Shown in pieces: positions 25,827-35,343 of a stretch of DNA of 64,000 bases (the stretch's first letter is position 1; each line of letters opens with the position of its first letter). Below the pieces are notes generated by a model. That model made no database searches and was not told the DNA's origin. It saw nothing but the letters and a program-made list of their open reading frames with translations. Position numbers and translations under genes: made by a program. The stretch is from the NCBI GenBank assembly GCA_018003315.1, contig JAGNEJ010000001.1, positions 62,001-126,000 of the forward strand. The letters are read 5' to 3'. This DNA is from Verrucomicrobiales bacterium. Lineage in GTDB: Bacteria; Verrucomicrobiota; Verrucomicrobiia; Verrucomicrobiales; V1-33.

Positions 25827-27777
25827 CCCGCAGCGCCGTTTCCGGGACCCCGACGACGTTTTTGTGACCCGCCGCATCCTGCAGGTGGCGTTGGGGTTTG
25901 TCGTCCTGTTCAGCATTGTTTCCGGACGGCTGTTCTACATCCAGATCGTCAAGCCTGACAAATGGGCGCTCCAGTTGGATAAAAACCGCAGGGAGGAGGT
26001 GGAACTGCCCGCCGCCCGCGGCCCGATCATGGATACGCGCAACCGTCTGCTGGCAGCGGATGAAATGGTGCAGTCAGTGATTTTCGACAACATTTTCCTT
26101 GATGAAAAAAAATCCACCGGGGCGCTGGACCGCATGGCGCAGGCTCTTTCCAAGGTGGAAAAGCGTCCCTGGCCGGACATTCGCAGCGCCTGGTCGCCGA
26201 CCGAGCTGCGGGATCGCTATGTCCGCTGGGTGACGCACCTGCTCTCCCCGGCACTGGACAGGACACCGGAGGAGCTGATCCAGGCCATTTACGAGCGGAA
26301 AACCAAGGCAGGCAGACTCCTGGCGCCTGAAGAAGGAGAAAGTGTCCTGGCAAAGGGCATCAACGCCATCCAGAGCGGCCAGCTCCACCGGCTGCTGGAC
26401 GAACATCCGCTGAGCTGCCTGCGGATCGACTCGTCCTTCCGGCGCGTCTATCCGCATGACCGGCCGCTGACGCACATCGTGGGGCTCATCAATTCCAATG
26501 GTCCGGTTTGCGGCGTGGAATATGCCAGGCAGAAGGAAACGCTCGGAACTCCAGGCAGCAGAACCTATGAACGGGATATCCGCGGCCGTGAAGTGGCTGC
26601 GTTCCCTGCCGAAGTGGTGCCGCCCAAGCAGGGAAACTCGCTGCGTCTGACACTGGACGCCGTCCTGCAGGACATCGTGGAGGAGTCGGTCGATGAAACC
26701 GGCAGTGATCCCAACGAAATTTACGCACCCGCCCTCGATGCCAAACGGCTCATTGTGCTGCTGTTGGATGCAAAAACCATGGCGATCAGGGCCATCGTCT
26801 GCCGCAAAAAGGAGGAGCAGACCGACACCAAAGGCAATGCCCATTCCCTGAACACCCCTTCCGGCCCGCTGCTCGTGAATCCGGCGGTGGAGGAAGTTTA
26901 TGAACCGGGATCGACGATGAAAATCGTGACGCTCGCAGCGGCGCTGGATTCGGGAAAACTGACGCCAAACACCATGATCCCGACCAATTGGGGATACTAT
27001 GACGACGAGGACGTGGAGCCGATCCGGGATGACGAGGGACACGGCGAACTGAGCGTGACCAACATTCTGGTGCACAGCAGCAACATCGGAGCCTACAAGC
27101 TGGCCCGGACCGTGGGCCTGCGGAGATTTTACGATTACATCCGCGGATTTGGCTTCGGCGACCTGACCGGCGTGGAATGCCGCCGGGAAAGCAAGGGCAT
27201 TCTTCACGCCTACAAGGACTGGAACTACAACGTCCTCAGCCGCTGCGCCTACGGCTACAACATCGCCGTCACCCCGCTGCAGATGTGCGCCGCACTGGGA
27301 GTCATCGTCAACGACGGCAACTATCAAAAACCCTATCTCGTGGAAGCGACGCTGGACGACCGCAACCGTGTGGTGCGGGACTACCAGCCCGAGGAAGCGC
27401 GCCGGGTGATTTCACCGCGGGCGGCAAAATTCACCCGCGAAGCGATGAGCGATGTGGTGGAGCGCGGCACCGGAACCAAAGCGCAGAGCGCGGATTACTG
27501 GATCGCCGGAAAAACCGGCACTGCACGGAAGGCGAAATCCGAAGAAAAAGGCTACGAGGATGGCAAATACGTGGTGTCCTTCCTGGGCTATGCGCCCAGT
27601 GACAATCCGAAGCTTCTTGGCGTGGTCATCATTGACACGCCGCATGACGAGGCGAAAAACCTCTACGGCGGCAAACTGGCCGCGCCGCTCTTCCGCCGCA
27701 TCATGGAGCGCTCCCTGCGCTACTACGCGGTGCCCGCCCAGGAAGTGGCCCACCTGGACAAAGCCAGCCGCCAGTAA
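25819..27777 (+). CDS. ftsI: Class B penicillin-binding protein, septal transpeptidase FtsI
   Basis: A 652-residue monofunctional transpeptidase that cross-links septal peptidoglycan. It has one N-terminal membrane helix (LQVALGFVVLFSIVSGRLFYIQI), the PBP dimerisation domain (about 60-260, with the conserved RGPIMDTRNR segment) and the acylated catalytic motifs: SxxK (Ser365-Thr-Met-Lys368), SxN (Ser420-Ser-Asn422) and KTG (Lys565-Thr-Gly567). A Glu/Asp-rich insertion near the active site (DDEDVEPIRDDEGHGE) is notable. Context in the dcw cluster and with an FtsW favours FtsI over an elongation PBP2. Confidence 0.92.
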   Translation: MTDPQRRFRDPDDVFVTRRILQVALGFVVLFSIVSGRLFYIQIVKPDKWALQLDKNRREEVELPAARGPIMDTRNRLLAADEMVQSVIFDNIFLDEKKSTGALDRMAQALSKVEKRPWPDIRSAWSPTELRDRYVRWVTHLLSPALDRTPEELIQAIYERKTKAGRLLAPEEGESVLAKGINAIQSGQLHRLLDEHPLSCLRIDSSFRRVYPHDRPLTHIVGLINSNGPVCGVEYARQKETLGTPGSRTYERDIRGREVAAFPAEVVPPKQGNSLRLTLDAVLQDIVEESVDETGSDPNEIYAPALDAKRLIVLLLDAKTMAIRAIVCRKKEEQTDTKGNAHSLNTPSGPLLVNPAVEEVYEPGSTMKIVTLAAALDSGKLTPNTMIPTNWGYYDDEDVEPIRDDEGHGELSVTNILVHSSNIGAYKLARTVGLRRFYDYIRGFGFGDLTGVECRRESKGILHAYKDWNYNVLSRCAYGYNIAVTPLQMCAALGVIVNDGNYQKPYLVEATLDDRNRVVRDYQPEEARRVISPRAAKFTREAMSDVVERGTGTKAQSADYWIAGKTGTARKAKSEEKGYEDGKYVVSFLGYAPSDNPKLLGVVIIDTPHDEAKNLYGGKLAAPLFRRIMERSLRYYAVPAQEVAHLDKASRQ

Positions 27778-27802
27778 TTCGCCATTGCCCGTTTTGGACG
27801 CG

Positions 27803-29290
27803 ATGAAACTTCACAACCTTGTTGATTCCCTGACCCAGGCCCGGCCCGCGGGCTCCCTGGAGGGCGAGGTCGTGTCCCTGACATTCGACTCGCGCAAGGT
27901 GGAACCGGGATCCGTGTTCTTTGCCATCCGCGGCGAAAAGGCGGACGGCCACGCCTACATTCCCGCGGCACTGGAAAAGGGGGCCAGCGCCATCGTCGCA
28001 GAACAGGATGTTCCCCCTGGGCATCTGGGCACCTGGATTCAGGTCAAGGACACGCGCCGCGCCCTGGCAGAAGCGGCCGACTGGCACTTTGGCTCGCCCA
28101 GCCGCGATCTGCTTCTGGCAGGAATTACCGGAACCAATGGGAAAACGACTTCGGCATTCATCATCCAGAGTCTCATTGCCGCCGCCGGCGGGCGCTGTGG
28201 GCTCATCGGCACGGTCAAATACGACCTGGGCGGCGGCAGGACGCTTCCCGCAGCACGCACCACTCCAGACAGCATCGAGTTGCAGCGACTGCTCGGCGAA
28301 ATGCGCAGCGGCGGCTGCGCCGGGGCCGCCATGGAAGTCTCCAGCCATGCACTGGACCAGCACCGCGTCACTGGGATTGAATTCGACGCCGCGGTCTTCA
28401 CCAATCTCACCCAGGACCACCTGGACTACCACGGCACCCTGGAAGCCTATTTCCAGGCCAAGGCAAAATTCTTTGAGCACCTGACGCGGCAGAAACAAAA
28501 GCGCCAGCCCACCGGCATCGTCAATCTGGATGACGCCCAGGGAAAACGGCTGGTCGGCATGTTTCGCGGGCAATTCCCCATCCTGACATTCGGCATGGGC
28601 TTTGGCGCGGATTTTCGGATTTCCGACATCCAGACCACCATGGCCGGCAGCAGCTTTTCCCTGGAGGCAAAGGGCAGGTCCTTTCTTGTCAGGATTCCCT
28701 TCATCGGGCGCTTCAATGTGTTCAACGCCGTGGGAGCCCTGGCCGCGGTGAACGCCATGGATTTCAACCTGCGCGAGACCATTGGTAACCTGGCAAAAAT
28801 CCCTCAGGTTCCCGGGCGCATGCAGTGCGTGGGAACGCAGAAATCCTTCCGCGTTTTCGTGGATTATGCCCACACTCCGGATGCCTTGGAAAACGCCCTG
28901 CGCACGCTGCGCAGCCTCAACCCGCGCCGCATCATCACCGTCTTCGGCTGCGGCGGGGACCGTGATGCCGGCAAACGTCCGTTGATGGGCGCTGCCGCCG
29001 CGGAACTGAGCGATGCGCTCGTCCTGACTTCCGACAATCCGCGCAGTGAGGACCCGGAGAAGATTCTGGACGGAATCGCCGCAGGCATTTCCCGGGGAAA
29101 TCCTGTGCGGATCACCGACCGTGACGACGCGATTGCCCACGCCATCGGGCTGGCGAAGGAGGGGGACATCGTGCTCATCGCAGGGAAGGGACACGAGACC
29201 GGACAAACCTTCGCGGATCGCACGGTTCCGTTCGATGATGTCCGAGTGGCGGCGAAACACCTCAAAAACAGAAAGTCCGCGCAGCCATGA
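27803..29290 (+). CDS. murE: UDP-MurNAc-tripeptide synthetase (meso-diaminopimelate adding)
   Basis: A 495-residue Mur ligase that adds the third residue to UDP-MurNAc-L-Ala-D-Glu. ATP-binding GTNGKT lies at 110-115. The substrate-selecting motif is Asp411-Asn412-Pro413-Arg414 (DNPR), the established marker for meso-diaminopimelate, so the wall should be of DAP type. The start ATG 27803 follows the ftsI stop by 25 bp; the longer open frame upstream overlaps ftsI and is not coding. The stop overlaps murF by 4 bp (ATGA), implying translational coupling. Confidence 0.95.
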   Translation: MKLHNLVDSLTQARPAGSLEGEVVSLTFDSRKVEPGSVFFAIRGEKADGHAYIPAALEKGASAIVAEQDVPPGHLGTWIQVKDTRRALAEAADWHFGSPSRDLLLAGITGTNGKTTSAFIIQSLIAAAGGRCGLIGTVKYDLGGGRTLPAARTTPDSIELQRLLGEMRSGGCAGAAMEVSSHALDQHRVTGIEFDAAVFTNLTQDHLDYHGTLEAYFQAKAKFFEHLTRQKQKRQPTGIVNLDDAQGKRLVGMFRGQFPILTFGMGFGADFRISDIQTTMAGSSFSLEAKGRSFLVRIPFIGRFNVFNAVGALAAVNAMDFNLRETIGNLAKIPQVPGRMQCVGTQKSFRVFVDYAHTPDALENALRTLRSLNPRRIITVFGCGGDRDAGKRPLMGAAAAELSDALVLTSDNPRSEDPEKILDGIAAGISRGNPVRITDRDDAIAHAIGLAKEGDIVLIAGKGHETGQTFADRTVPFDDVRVAAKHLKNRKSAQP

Positions 29291-30690
29291 GTCCGGTCAC
29301 CCTCCAGCAGATTGCCGACTGGTGTGGCGGACAACTTCTCCAAGGCGATTCCGCCGGGCTGATTTCCACCGTGTCCACTGACACGCGGACGCTGCAGCCC
29401 GGCGCCCTGTTTGTCCCCTTGAGCGGGGAAAATTTCGACGCCCATGAGTTCATTCCCGCAGCGGCCGCGGCGGGCGCTGCCGCTTTCCTGACAGCAAAAG
29501 CGCTGGCCACCCCTCCACCCGGCGGCGTGATTCGGGTCGCGGACCCGCTGCGGGCACTGCAAGACCTTGCCCGGTGCTGGCGCCTGGCCTGGGACGGCAG
29601 GGTCATCGGCCTCACCGGCAGCAATGGAAAAACGAGTACCAAGGACTTTGCCCGGGCCATACTGGCGCGGCGCTTCCGGGTTCATGCCACCCGGGGAAAT
29701 CTCAACAACCACATCGGCCTGCCCCTCACCCTGCTGGCCGCAGACGCTGAACATGAACTGGCGGTGTGCGAGCTGGGAATGAACCACCCCGGAGAAATCG
29801 CACCCCTGGCTTTCATTGCCGCCCCGGATGCCGCCATCATCACGAACATCGGCACGGCGCACATTGAATTTATGGGCACACGCGAAGCAATCGCCCTGGA
29901 AAAGGGAATGCTGGTCGAGGCGGTTCCCGCGGAGGGCTTTGCGGTGCTCAACGCGGATGACCCCTTCACCCCGTCACTGGCACGGCGCTGCCAAGGCCGG
30001 GTTTTGCAGGCTGGCTTCGCCAATCACGCCGACATCCGCATTGTGGACGCCCGTCCGGAGCACTCCGGCAGCCGGTTCACGCTCTGCCTGCCCGATGCCG
30101 CTCCCATGGAAATTTTCCTTCCCGTGCCCGGGCGGCACATGGTTGGCAATGCCGCCCTGGCCGCCGCTGCCGGTTTCGGTTTTGGCCTCAGCGCGGCGGA
30201 GATCGCCGAAGGGCTTGCATCCTGCGCTCCTCCCAATAGCCGCCTGCAGCGCCGGGAGGTCGGCGGCATTTCCTTTCTCGATGACAGTTACAATGCCAAT
30301 CCGGATTCAATGGCGGCGGCGCTTGAGGTGCTCAAGACTCTTCCCTGTCAGGGTCGCCGCATCGCGGTGCTCGGACGCATGGGAGAACTGGGCGCCCACT
30401 CCGACGAGGCTCAACGTCAACTCGGCATCGCAGTGGCCAGGCAGGCCATCGCCGTGCTCTGTGCCGTGGGCGAACGTGAAGCGCAATTGATTGCCCAAGG
30501 GGCTGCCGCGGAATCCGGCCCAACGGAAGTCCACCATTTTGCTGACGCCACTGCCTGCGCTTCGTTTCTGGTCGGCTGCGCGACGCCCGAAGACCTCATT
30601 CTGGTCAAGGGCAGCCGATCCTCAGCCATGGAGCGGGTCATTGATTTCTTTTCCCAACAATCATGCTTTACTGGCTCTACGAAACCCTGA
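29287..30690 (+). CDS. murF: UDP-MurNAc-tripeptide-D-Ala-D-Ala ligase
   Basis: A 467-residue Mur ligase that adds the D-Ala-D-Ala dipeptide, finishing UDP-MurNAc-pentapeptide. Landmarks are STDTRTLQPGALFVPL, the ATP loop GLTGSNGKTSTKDF, the LNNHIGLPLTLL segment typical of MurF, NIGTAHIEFMGT, and DDSYNANPDSM in the C-terminal domain. It is coupled to murE by a 4-bp overlap and overlaps mraY by 28 bp, so the mraY start lies inside murF. Confidence 0.95.
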   Translation: MSPVTLQQIADWCGGQLLQGDSAGLISTVSTDTRTLQPGALFVPLSGENFDAHEFIPAAAAAGAAAFLTAKALATPPPGGVIRVADPLRALQDLARCWRLAWDGRVIGLTGSNGKTSTKDFARAILARRFRVHATRGNLNNHIGLPLTLLAADAEHELAVCELGMNHPGEIAPLAFIAAPDAAIITNIGTAHIEFMGTREAIALEKGMLVEAVPAEGFAVLNADDPFTPSLARRCQGRVLQAGFANHADIRIVDARPEHSGSRFTLCLPDAAPMEIFLPVPGRHMVGNAALAAAAGFGFGLSAAEIAEGLASCAPPNSRLQRREVGGISFLDDSYNANPDSMAAALEVLKTLPCQGRRIAVLGRMGELGAHSDEAQRQLGIAVARQAIAVLCAVGEREAQLIAQGAAAESGPTEVHHFADATACASFLVGCATPEDLILVKGSRSSAMERVIDFFSQQSCFTGSTKP

Positions 30691-31808
30691 AGAACGACAG
30701 CAACCGGAGCTTCTTCGAAAAGGCGTCGAACGTCCTGCAATATCAGACGTTCCGTTCGCTGACGGCGGGGCTTCTGGCCATGTTTGCGACACTGGTCATC
30801 GGAAACCGGATCATCCTCAAACTGCTGTCACTGAAAATGGGCCAGCCGATCCGCACGGCGGAGGAGGTGCGCCAACTGCACGCCCTGCACGAGGGGAAAA
30901 AGGGAACCCCCACCATGGGCGGCATCATGATTCTGCTCACCCTCATCATTGCAACGTTGTTGTGTGCCAACTTGAAAAACCCGCTGGTCTGGGTGGTGCT
31001 GTATGTGACCGTTTCCCTGGGACTGTTGGGCTTTTGGGATGACTACCTGAAGGTCTCCAAGAAGAACAGCAAGGGAGTCAGCGGAAAAACCAAGCTGGCG
31101 GTCCAATTCGCCGTGGCCGCGTCGGCGGGGCTGTTCATTTTTCTCCGCAACCCGGAGTTTTATGGAAAGCTCTGGCTGCCCTTTCTCAAAACGCCGGTGA
31201 TCCATGGCGGCGGCTGGATGAACATGGCCTTTTTCATCCTGCTGTTTGCCGGGGTCATTGTCGGCTCCTCCAATGCGGTGAACCTGACAGACGGGCTCGA
31301 CGGACTGGCCATCGGCTGCACCATCCCCACGGCCCTGACATACGCCGTCTTTTGCTATCTGACGGGAAATCACAAAACTGCCGACTATCTGCTGCTGCCC
31401 CACAATTTAGAAACGGCAGAGGTTGCCATCGTTGGATTTGCCCTGCTGGGCTCCGCCATGGGCTTTCTTTGGTTTAATTGCGCACCCGCACGTGTTTTCA
31501 TGGGTGACACGGGATCCCTGGCCATTGGCGGGGCCATTGGCTCCATCGCCATCTGCTGCAAACAGGAGATGCTGCTGCTCATCGTCGGCTTCGTGTTTGT
31601 TGCCGAAGCGCTCTCCGTCATGCTGCAAGTGGCTTATTTCAAATACACGCGGCGCAAATACGGCGAGGGCCGCCGGCTGCTGCGCATGTCACCCCTGCAC
31701 CACCACTTCGAACTGGCGGGATGGAAGGAGACCCAGGTGGTCGTCCGCTTCTGGATCCTCAGCGTGGTCTGCGCCCTTGCAGGACTCGCCACCCTGAAAC
31801 TGCGCTAA
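30663..31808 (+). CDS. mraY: Phospho-N-acetylmuramoyl-pentapeptide transferase
   Basis: A 381-residue membrane enzyme with about ten helices that transfers phospho-MurNAc-pentapeptide to undecaprenyl phosphate, forming lipid I. Catalytic and signature segments are visible: KKGTPTMGGIMIL, GFWDDYLKVSKKNSKG with the Asp pair, SSNAVNLTDGLDGLA, GDTGSLAIGGAIG and the histidine-rich MSPLHHHFELAGWKETQVV. The N-terminal MLYWLYETL matches the family start, supporting ATG 30663 despite the 28-bp overlap with murF. It is followed after 22 bp by murD. Confidence 0.95.
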   Translation: MLYWLYETLKNDSNRSFFEKASNVLQYQTFRSLTAGLLAMFATLVIGNRIILKLLSLKMGQPIRTAEEVRQLHALHEGKKGTPTMGGIMILLTLIIATLLCANLKNPLVWVVLYVTVSLGLLGFWDDYLKVSKKNSKGVSGKTKLAVQFAVAASAGLFIFLRNPEFYGKLWLPFLKTPVIHGGGWMNMAFFILLFAGVIVGSSNAVNLTDGLDGLAIGCTIPTALTYAVFCYLTGNHKTADYLLLPHNLETAEVAIVGFALLGSAMGFLWFNCAPARVFMGDTGSLAIGGAIGSIAICCKQEMLLLIVGFVFVAEALSVMLQVAYFKYTRRKYGEGRRLLRMSPLHHHFELAGWKETQVVVRFWILSVVCALAGLATLKLR

Positions 31809-31830
31809 CTTTTCAACCGGACTCTCACCC

Positions 31831-33168
31831 TTGCTTGATCCATCCAAACATTCCGGACAAAACCTCGCCGTGCTGGGCTGCGGAACCAGCGGGGCGGCCG
31901 CGGCTCGTTTGGCAAAAAAACTTGGCGCCAGTGTGACGCTGCTGGATTCCTCCGACGCGGAAGCGGTGCAGCACCGGGCCAGCGTCCTGCGCGACCAGGG
32001 CTTTTCCGTCCTGCTGGGGCAAGCGGCGCTCTCCAGTCGCCGCTCATTCGACCTGGCCGTGCTGAGTCCAGGGCTGGACCCCTCCTGGCCGCTGGCCCGC
32101 AAGATGCTGGATGCCGGGGTTCCTTGTCTGGGTGAACTGGAGTTTGCCTGGCAGAACGCCGTCCGGCCGGTGATCGCCATTACCGGTACCAACGGAAAAA
32201 CGACCACGACGGAACTGGTCGAGCGCATCCTGCAACACGCCGGTGTCAGGACGGTGGCGGGAGCCAACCATGGAATCGCCTTTTCCGAACTCATTGCCGA
32301 GGAAACGCCGGTGGATGTTTACACGCTGGAGGTCAGTTCCTTTCAACTGGAACTCATCCGGGATTTCCGTCCTGACATCGCCGTGTGGATGAACTTTGCA
32401 CCGGATCACCTCGACCGGCATCCCTCCCTGGAGGCGTATCGCAGCGCAAAACTCCGGATTTTCGAAAACCAGCGCCCGTCAGATTTCGCCATCCTCAATG
32501 GCGCGGAAGAATTCCCCGTGCTGAAGGCTGGACGGATCACCTTCAGCGCCCATCGGATGGATTGCGACTACCACCAGCGCCTTGGCAAAATCTGGCTGGG
32601 CAATGACCGACTGCTGGACATGGCCCAGACAAACCTGCGGGGGCTCCACAACGCGGAGAACGTCATGGCGGCCATGGCGGCCGCTCACGCCTACGGCATT
32701 CCATTTTCCACCATGGAAAAAGCCATCTGTTCCTACCGCCCGCCGCGGCACCGGTGCGAACTGGCCGGCATCATCCGGGGGCGCGAATTCCTCAACGATT
32801 CCAAGGCTACGAACATTCACGCAATGGAAAGTGCGCTGCGCGGCCTGGAAACGCCCGTAGTGCTCATAGCCGGAGGCAAGGAGAAGGGGCTCGACTACCG
32901 TCCGGTCCGGGATCTGGTGGCGCGGAAAACCACGGCGGTGTTCTCCATCGGGGAGATCCGGGACAAGCTGGTCGATGCCTGGGGCGATGCCGTTTCCGTC
33001 ACCGCCTGTCCGGATTTGGAGAGTGCGGTGCGCAGCGCCTATGCTGCGGCCGCCGACGGCCAGATGGTGCTGTTTTCCCCCGGCACCTCCTCGTTCGACA
33101 TGTTTTCCGGCTATGAACACCGGGGCAATGCCTTTTGTGAAACCGTTCAGCAATTGTTAGAATCATGA
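31831..33168 (+). CDS. murD: UDP-MurNAc-L-alanine-D-glutamate ligase
   Basis: A 445-residue Mur ligase that adds D-Glu to UDP-MurNAc-L-Ala. It starts at TTG 31831. It has the N-terminal UDP-binding LAVLGCGTSGAAAARLA, the ATP loop ITGTNGKTTTTEL, VSSFQLELI, NFAPDHLDRH, HNAENVMAA and the C-terminal NDSKATNIHAMESAL, all diagnostic of MurD. In the cell it acts before MurE and MurF although it lies downstream of them. Its stop overlaps the LysM gene by 4 bp. Confidence 0.95.
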   Translation: MLDPSKHSGQNLAVLGCGTSGAAAARLAKKLGASVTLLDSSDAEAVQHRASVLRDQGFSVLLGQAALSSRRSFDLAVLSPGLDPSWPLARKMLDAGVPCLGELEFAWQNAVRPVIAITGTNGKTTTTELVERILQHAGVRTVAGANHGIAFSELIAEETPVDVYTLEVSSFQLELIRDFRPDIAVWMNFAPDHLDRHPSLEAYRSAKLRIFENQRPSDFAILNGAEEFPVLKAGRITFSAHRMDCDYHQRLGKIWLGNDRLLDMAQTNLRGLHNAENVMAAMAAAHAYGIPFSTMEKAICSYRPPRHRCELAGIIRGREFLNDSKATNIHAMESALRGLETPVVLIAGGKEKGLDYRPVRDLVARKTTAVFSIGEIRDKLVDAWGDAVSVTACPDLESAVRSAYAAAADGQMVLFSPGTSSFDMFSGYEHRGNAFCETVQQLLES

Positions 33169-34148
33169 AACCGACCCGTCAGAACATTCGCGTCCGCAAC
33201 CTCAAGAAAGCCCGGCAGCGCATCGCGGATGCCGCACTCGCCCGGCCGGAACCCCGAGCGTCCTCCCGCCACCGGTTTTCAGCGAGTACGACGGAGGAAA
33301 ACCAATGGGAGTCCGGCGAAGCTCCGCAGGTCAAAACCTCGCGGATGTTTGTAGCCATGGTGCTGCTGCATTTGGTCGCAGTGGGAGGCCTGGTGGCCTT
33401 TCACTATTTTGGGAACGACGGCGATGCTGGGAAACCGCCGGCGGGCACCAAGGTAAGCAAGGCCGGTGCCGACGCACCGAAATCCACTTCCCCAGCATCC
33501 ACCACCAGGGCGCGCATCGTGCCGGACGCGCCCCCCGCAGAAACCAACCGTCCGTTGCCGGAAGGCTACGTGGAACATTTGGTTCGCGAGGACGAAACCG
33601 CTGAATCGATCGCAGCAGGGCGCGGCATCACCCTCGCAGAATTGCGTCAGGCCAACCCTGGCGTGGATTTTTTCCATGTGGGGCGCCGCATCGTGCTCCC
33701 CCCGCGCCGCAACGTGGTCAGTGCAGTTCCTGACGACACCGCCCGGAGGCTCGCCGAGAAACAGCAGGACTCCATGCATTACCCTAACAACACCCGGGCC
33801 GGTTTCAACAAGTACGCACCCAACCCTGAGGCCGCCAAGCCCCAGCAGGCACTGCCGTCGCCGCTGACCCGCAGCGAGCCGGCTGTCCCTCCCCGGACCA
33901 AACCGCCGCTACCGCAGCCACCGCGGGCAAAGATTGTCGATTCCACCCCCAAGGGCTCCGCGGTGAAAGTGGTGGAGAAAAAGGCTGTGAAAACCTCCTC
34001 CAGCTACATCGTGCGCAAAGGTGACACCCTCTACAGCATTTCACGGGACACCGGAGTTTCCGTATCTGCCCTGCAGCGGATGAATGGCATTGCTTCCCCT
34101 GACAAACTGCAGCCCGGCAAGCAGCTCAAACTTTCCGCTTCAAAATGA
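33165..34148 (+). CDS. Membrane-anchored LysM protein in the division cluster
   Basis: A 327-residue protein with a basic cytoplasmic N-terminus, one membrane helix (about 65-82: MFVAMVLLHLVAVGGLVAFHYF), Pro/Ala-rich linkers, and two LysM peptidoglycan-binding domains: a weak one at about 130-175 (EHLVREDETAESIAAGRGIT...) and a strong one at the C-terminus (SYIVRKGDTLYSISRDTGVS...). It is coupled to murD (4-bp overlap) and 7 bp from ftsW. LysM proteins are not part of the standard E. coli dcw order. A role in anchoring the division machinery to the wall, or in activating hydrolases, is an inference from position. Confidence 0.82.
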   Translation: MKPTRQNIRVRNLKKARQRIADAALARPEPRASSRHRFSASTTEENQWESGEAPQVKTSRMFVAMVLLHLVAVGGLVAFHYFGNDGDAGKPPAGTKVSKAGADAPKSTSPASTTRARIVPDAPPAETNRPLPEGYVEHLVREDETAESIAAGRGITLAELRQANPGVDFFHVGRRIVLPPRRNVVSAVPDDTARRLAEKQQDSMHYPNNTRAGFNKYAPNPEAAKPQQALPSPLTRSEPAVPPRTKPPLPQPPRAKIVDSTPKGSAVKVVEKKAVKTSSSYIVRKGDTLYSISRDTGVSVSALQRMNGIASPDKLQPGKQLKLSASK

Positions 34149-34155
34149 TTCATCC

Positions 34156-35328
34156 ATGATCGCCAAGACAAGTCCATACATCCTGCTCGGCGCCGTTTTG
34201 GGACTGCTGGGACTGGGATTTTCCATGCTGGTGAGTGTCGGCCCCTACGTGGCAAACGGTGCTGGCTCCCTCAACGGGGCGGGTGGCACGCTCAATCCCA
34301 ACGCAGAGGCATGGAAACAGGCTGGTTTTGCGGGCGTTGGCCTGTTGGCACTGGGCGCGGGTGCCTTTCTGGACTACCGAGGCTACGCCCGCTGGAGCTG
34401 GGTGGCCTATGTGCTCATCGTGATCGCCCTGGCCCTCTGCCTGATGCCCCATGTCGGGGTCGTGAAAAACGGAGCCAAGCGCTGGATCCGCCTGGGTTCC
34501 ATCATCCTCCAACCATCCGAGTTTGCGAAGCCTGTGGTCATCGCCACGGTGGCCGCGTGGTGCGCGAAGCACCGGGAACTGCGGGGAACGTTTCTTGCCG
34601 GCTTTGCCTACCCGCTGTTGATCGTCCTGTTGCCGGTGGTTCTCATCGGCGTGGAAACCGACCTGGGCAACGCCACTCTGCTGGCAGTCGGCTCGCTGGT
34701 GGTGCTGTTCGCCGCCGGGACGCGCCCTCTGCATCTCGCGGTTCTGGTCCTCGGCGGGGCCTCCGCTCTGGCCGCAGCGGTTTGGTACAACCCGGAACGC
34801 ATGGGACGGATTCTGGCCTTTTGGGATCTGGAAAAATACAAATCCGGCGATGGACTCCAGCAATGGCTGTCCCTGACCGCATTTGCCAGCGGCGGGGAGT
34901 GGGGGCTGGGCATTGGCAACAGCCGGCAGAAAATGTGGAGCCTGCCCTATCCCAACACTGACTTCATTTCCCCGATCATCGGCGAGGAGCTGGGCCTCTG
35001 GGCCTGCATGCTCATGGTGCTGGGCTATGTCTGCATCACCCTTGCGGCGGTGGCCATCGCCATCCACGCGCCCGACCGCTTTGGCAAGCTTCTTGGGTTT
35101 GGTCTGGCGATTCTCATCGGGTTTCAGACGGTGATTCACCTGGGCGTCACCACGGGGATGCTGCCGAACAAGGGCATGCCGCTTCCATTTGTCAGTGCCG
35201 GCGGGTCGAACCTCGTCTGTCTCCTGTTTTCCGTCGGAGTGCTCTTCAACATTTACCGCCAGGCCCGCCATCTTGACCGTGAGTGCGATCCGGTGCTGCG
35301 GAACCGGAAAATCACCCCGTCGCTCTAA
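34156..35328 (+). CDS. ftsW: SEDS-family lipid II polymerase FtsW
   Basis: A 390-residue membrane protein of the SEDS family with about ten helices; with FtsI it polymerises septal glycan. Diagnostic segments: KNGAKRWIRLGSIILQPSEFAKPV, ETDLGNATLL, NPERMGRILAFWDLEKYKSGDGLQQ, the conserved NTDFISPIIGEELGL, and the C-terminal GMLPNKGMPLPFVSAGGSNL. I use ATG 34156; a longer open frame begins within the LysM gene. FtsW rather than RodA is chosen because of the murG and ftsI context. Confidence 0.92.
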   Translation: MIAKTSPYILLGAVLGLLGLGFSMLVSVGPYVANGAGSLNGAGGTLNPNAEAWKQAGFAGVGLLALGAGAFLDYRGYARWSWVAYVLIVIALALCLMPHVGVVKNGAKRWIRLGSIILQPSEFAKPVVIATVAAWCAKHRELRGTFLAGFAYPLLIVLLPVVLIGVETDLGNATLLAVGSLVVLFAAGTRPLHLAVLVLGGASALAAAVWYNPERMGRILAFWDLEKYKSGDGLQQWLSLTAFASGGEWGLGIGNSRQKMWSLPYPNTDFISPIIGEELGLWACMLMVLGYVCITLAAVAIAIHAPDRFGKLLGFGLAILIGFQTVIHLGVTTGMLPNKGMPLPFVSAGGSNLVCLLFSVGVLFNIYRQARHLDRECDPVLRNRKITPSL

Positions 35329-35343
35329 CGGACCGCCGCCACC

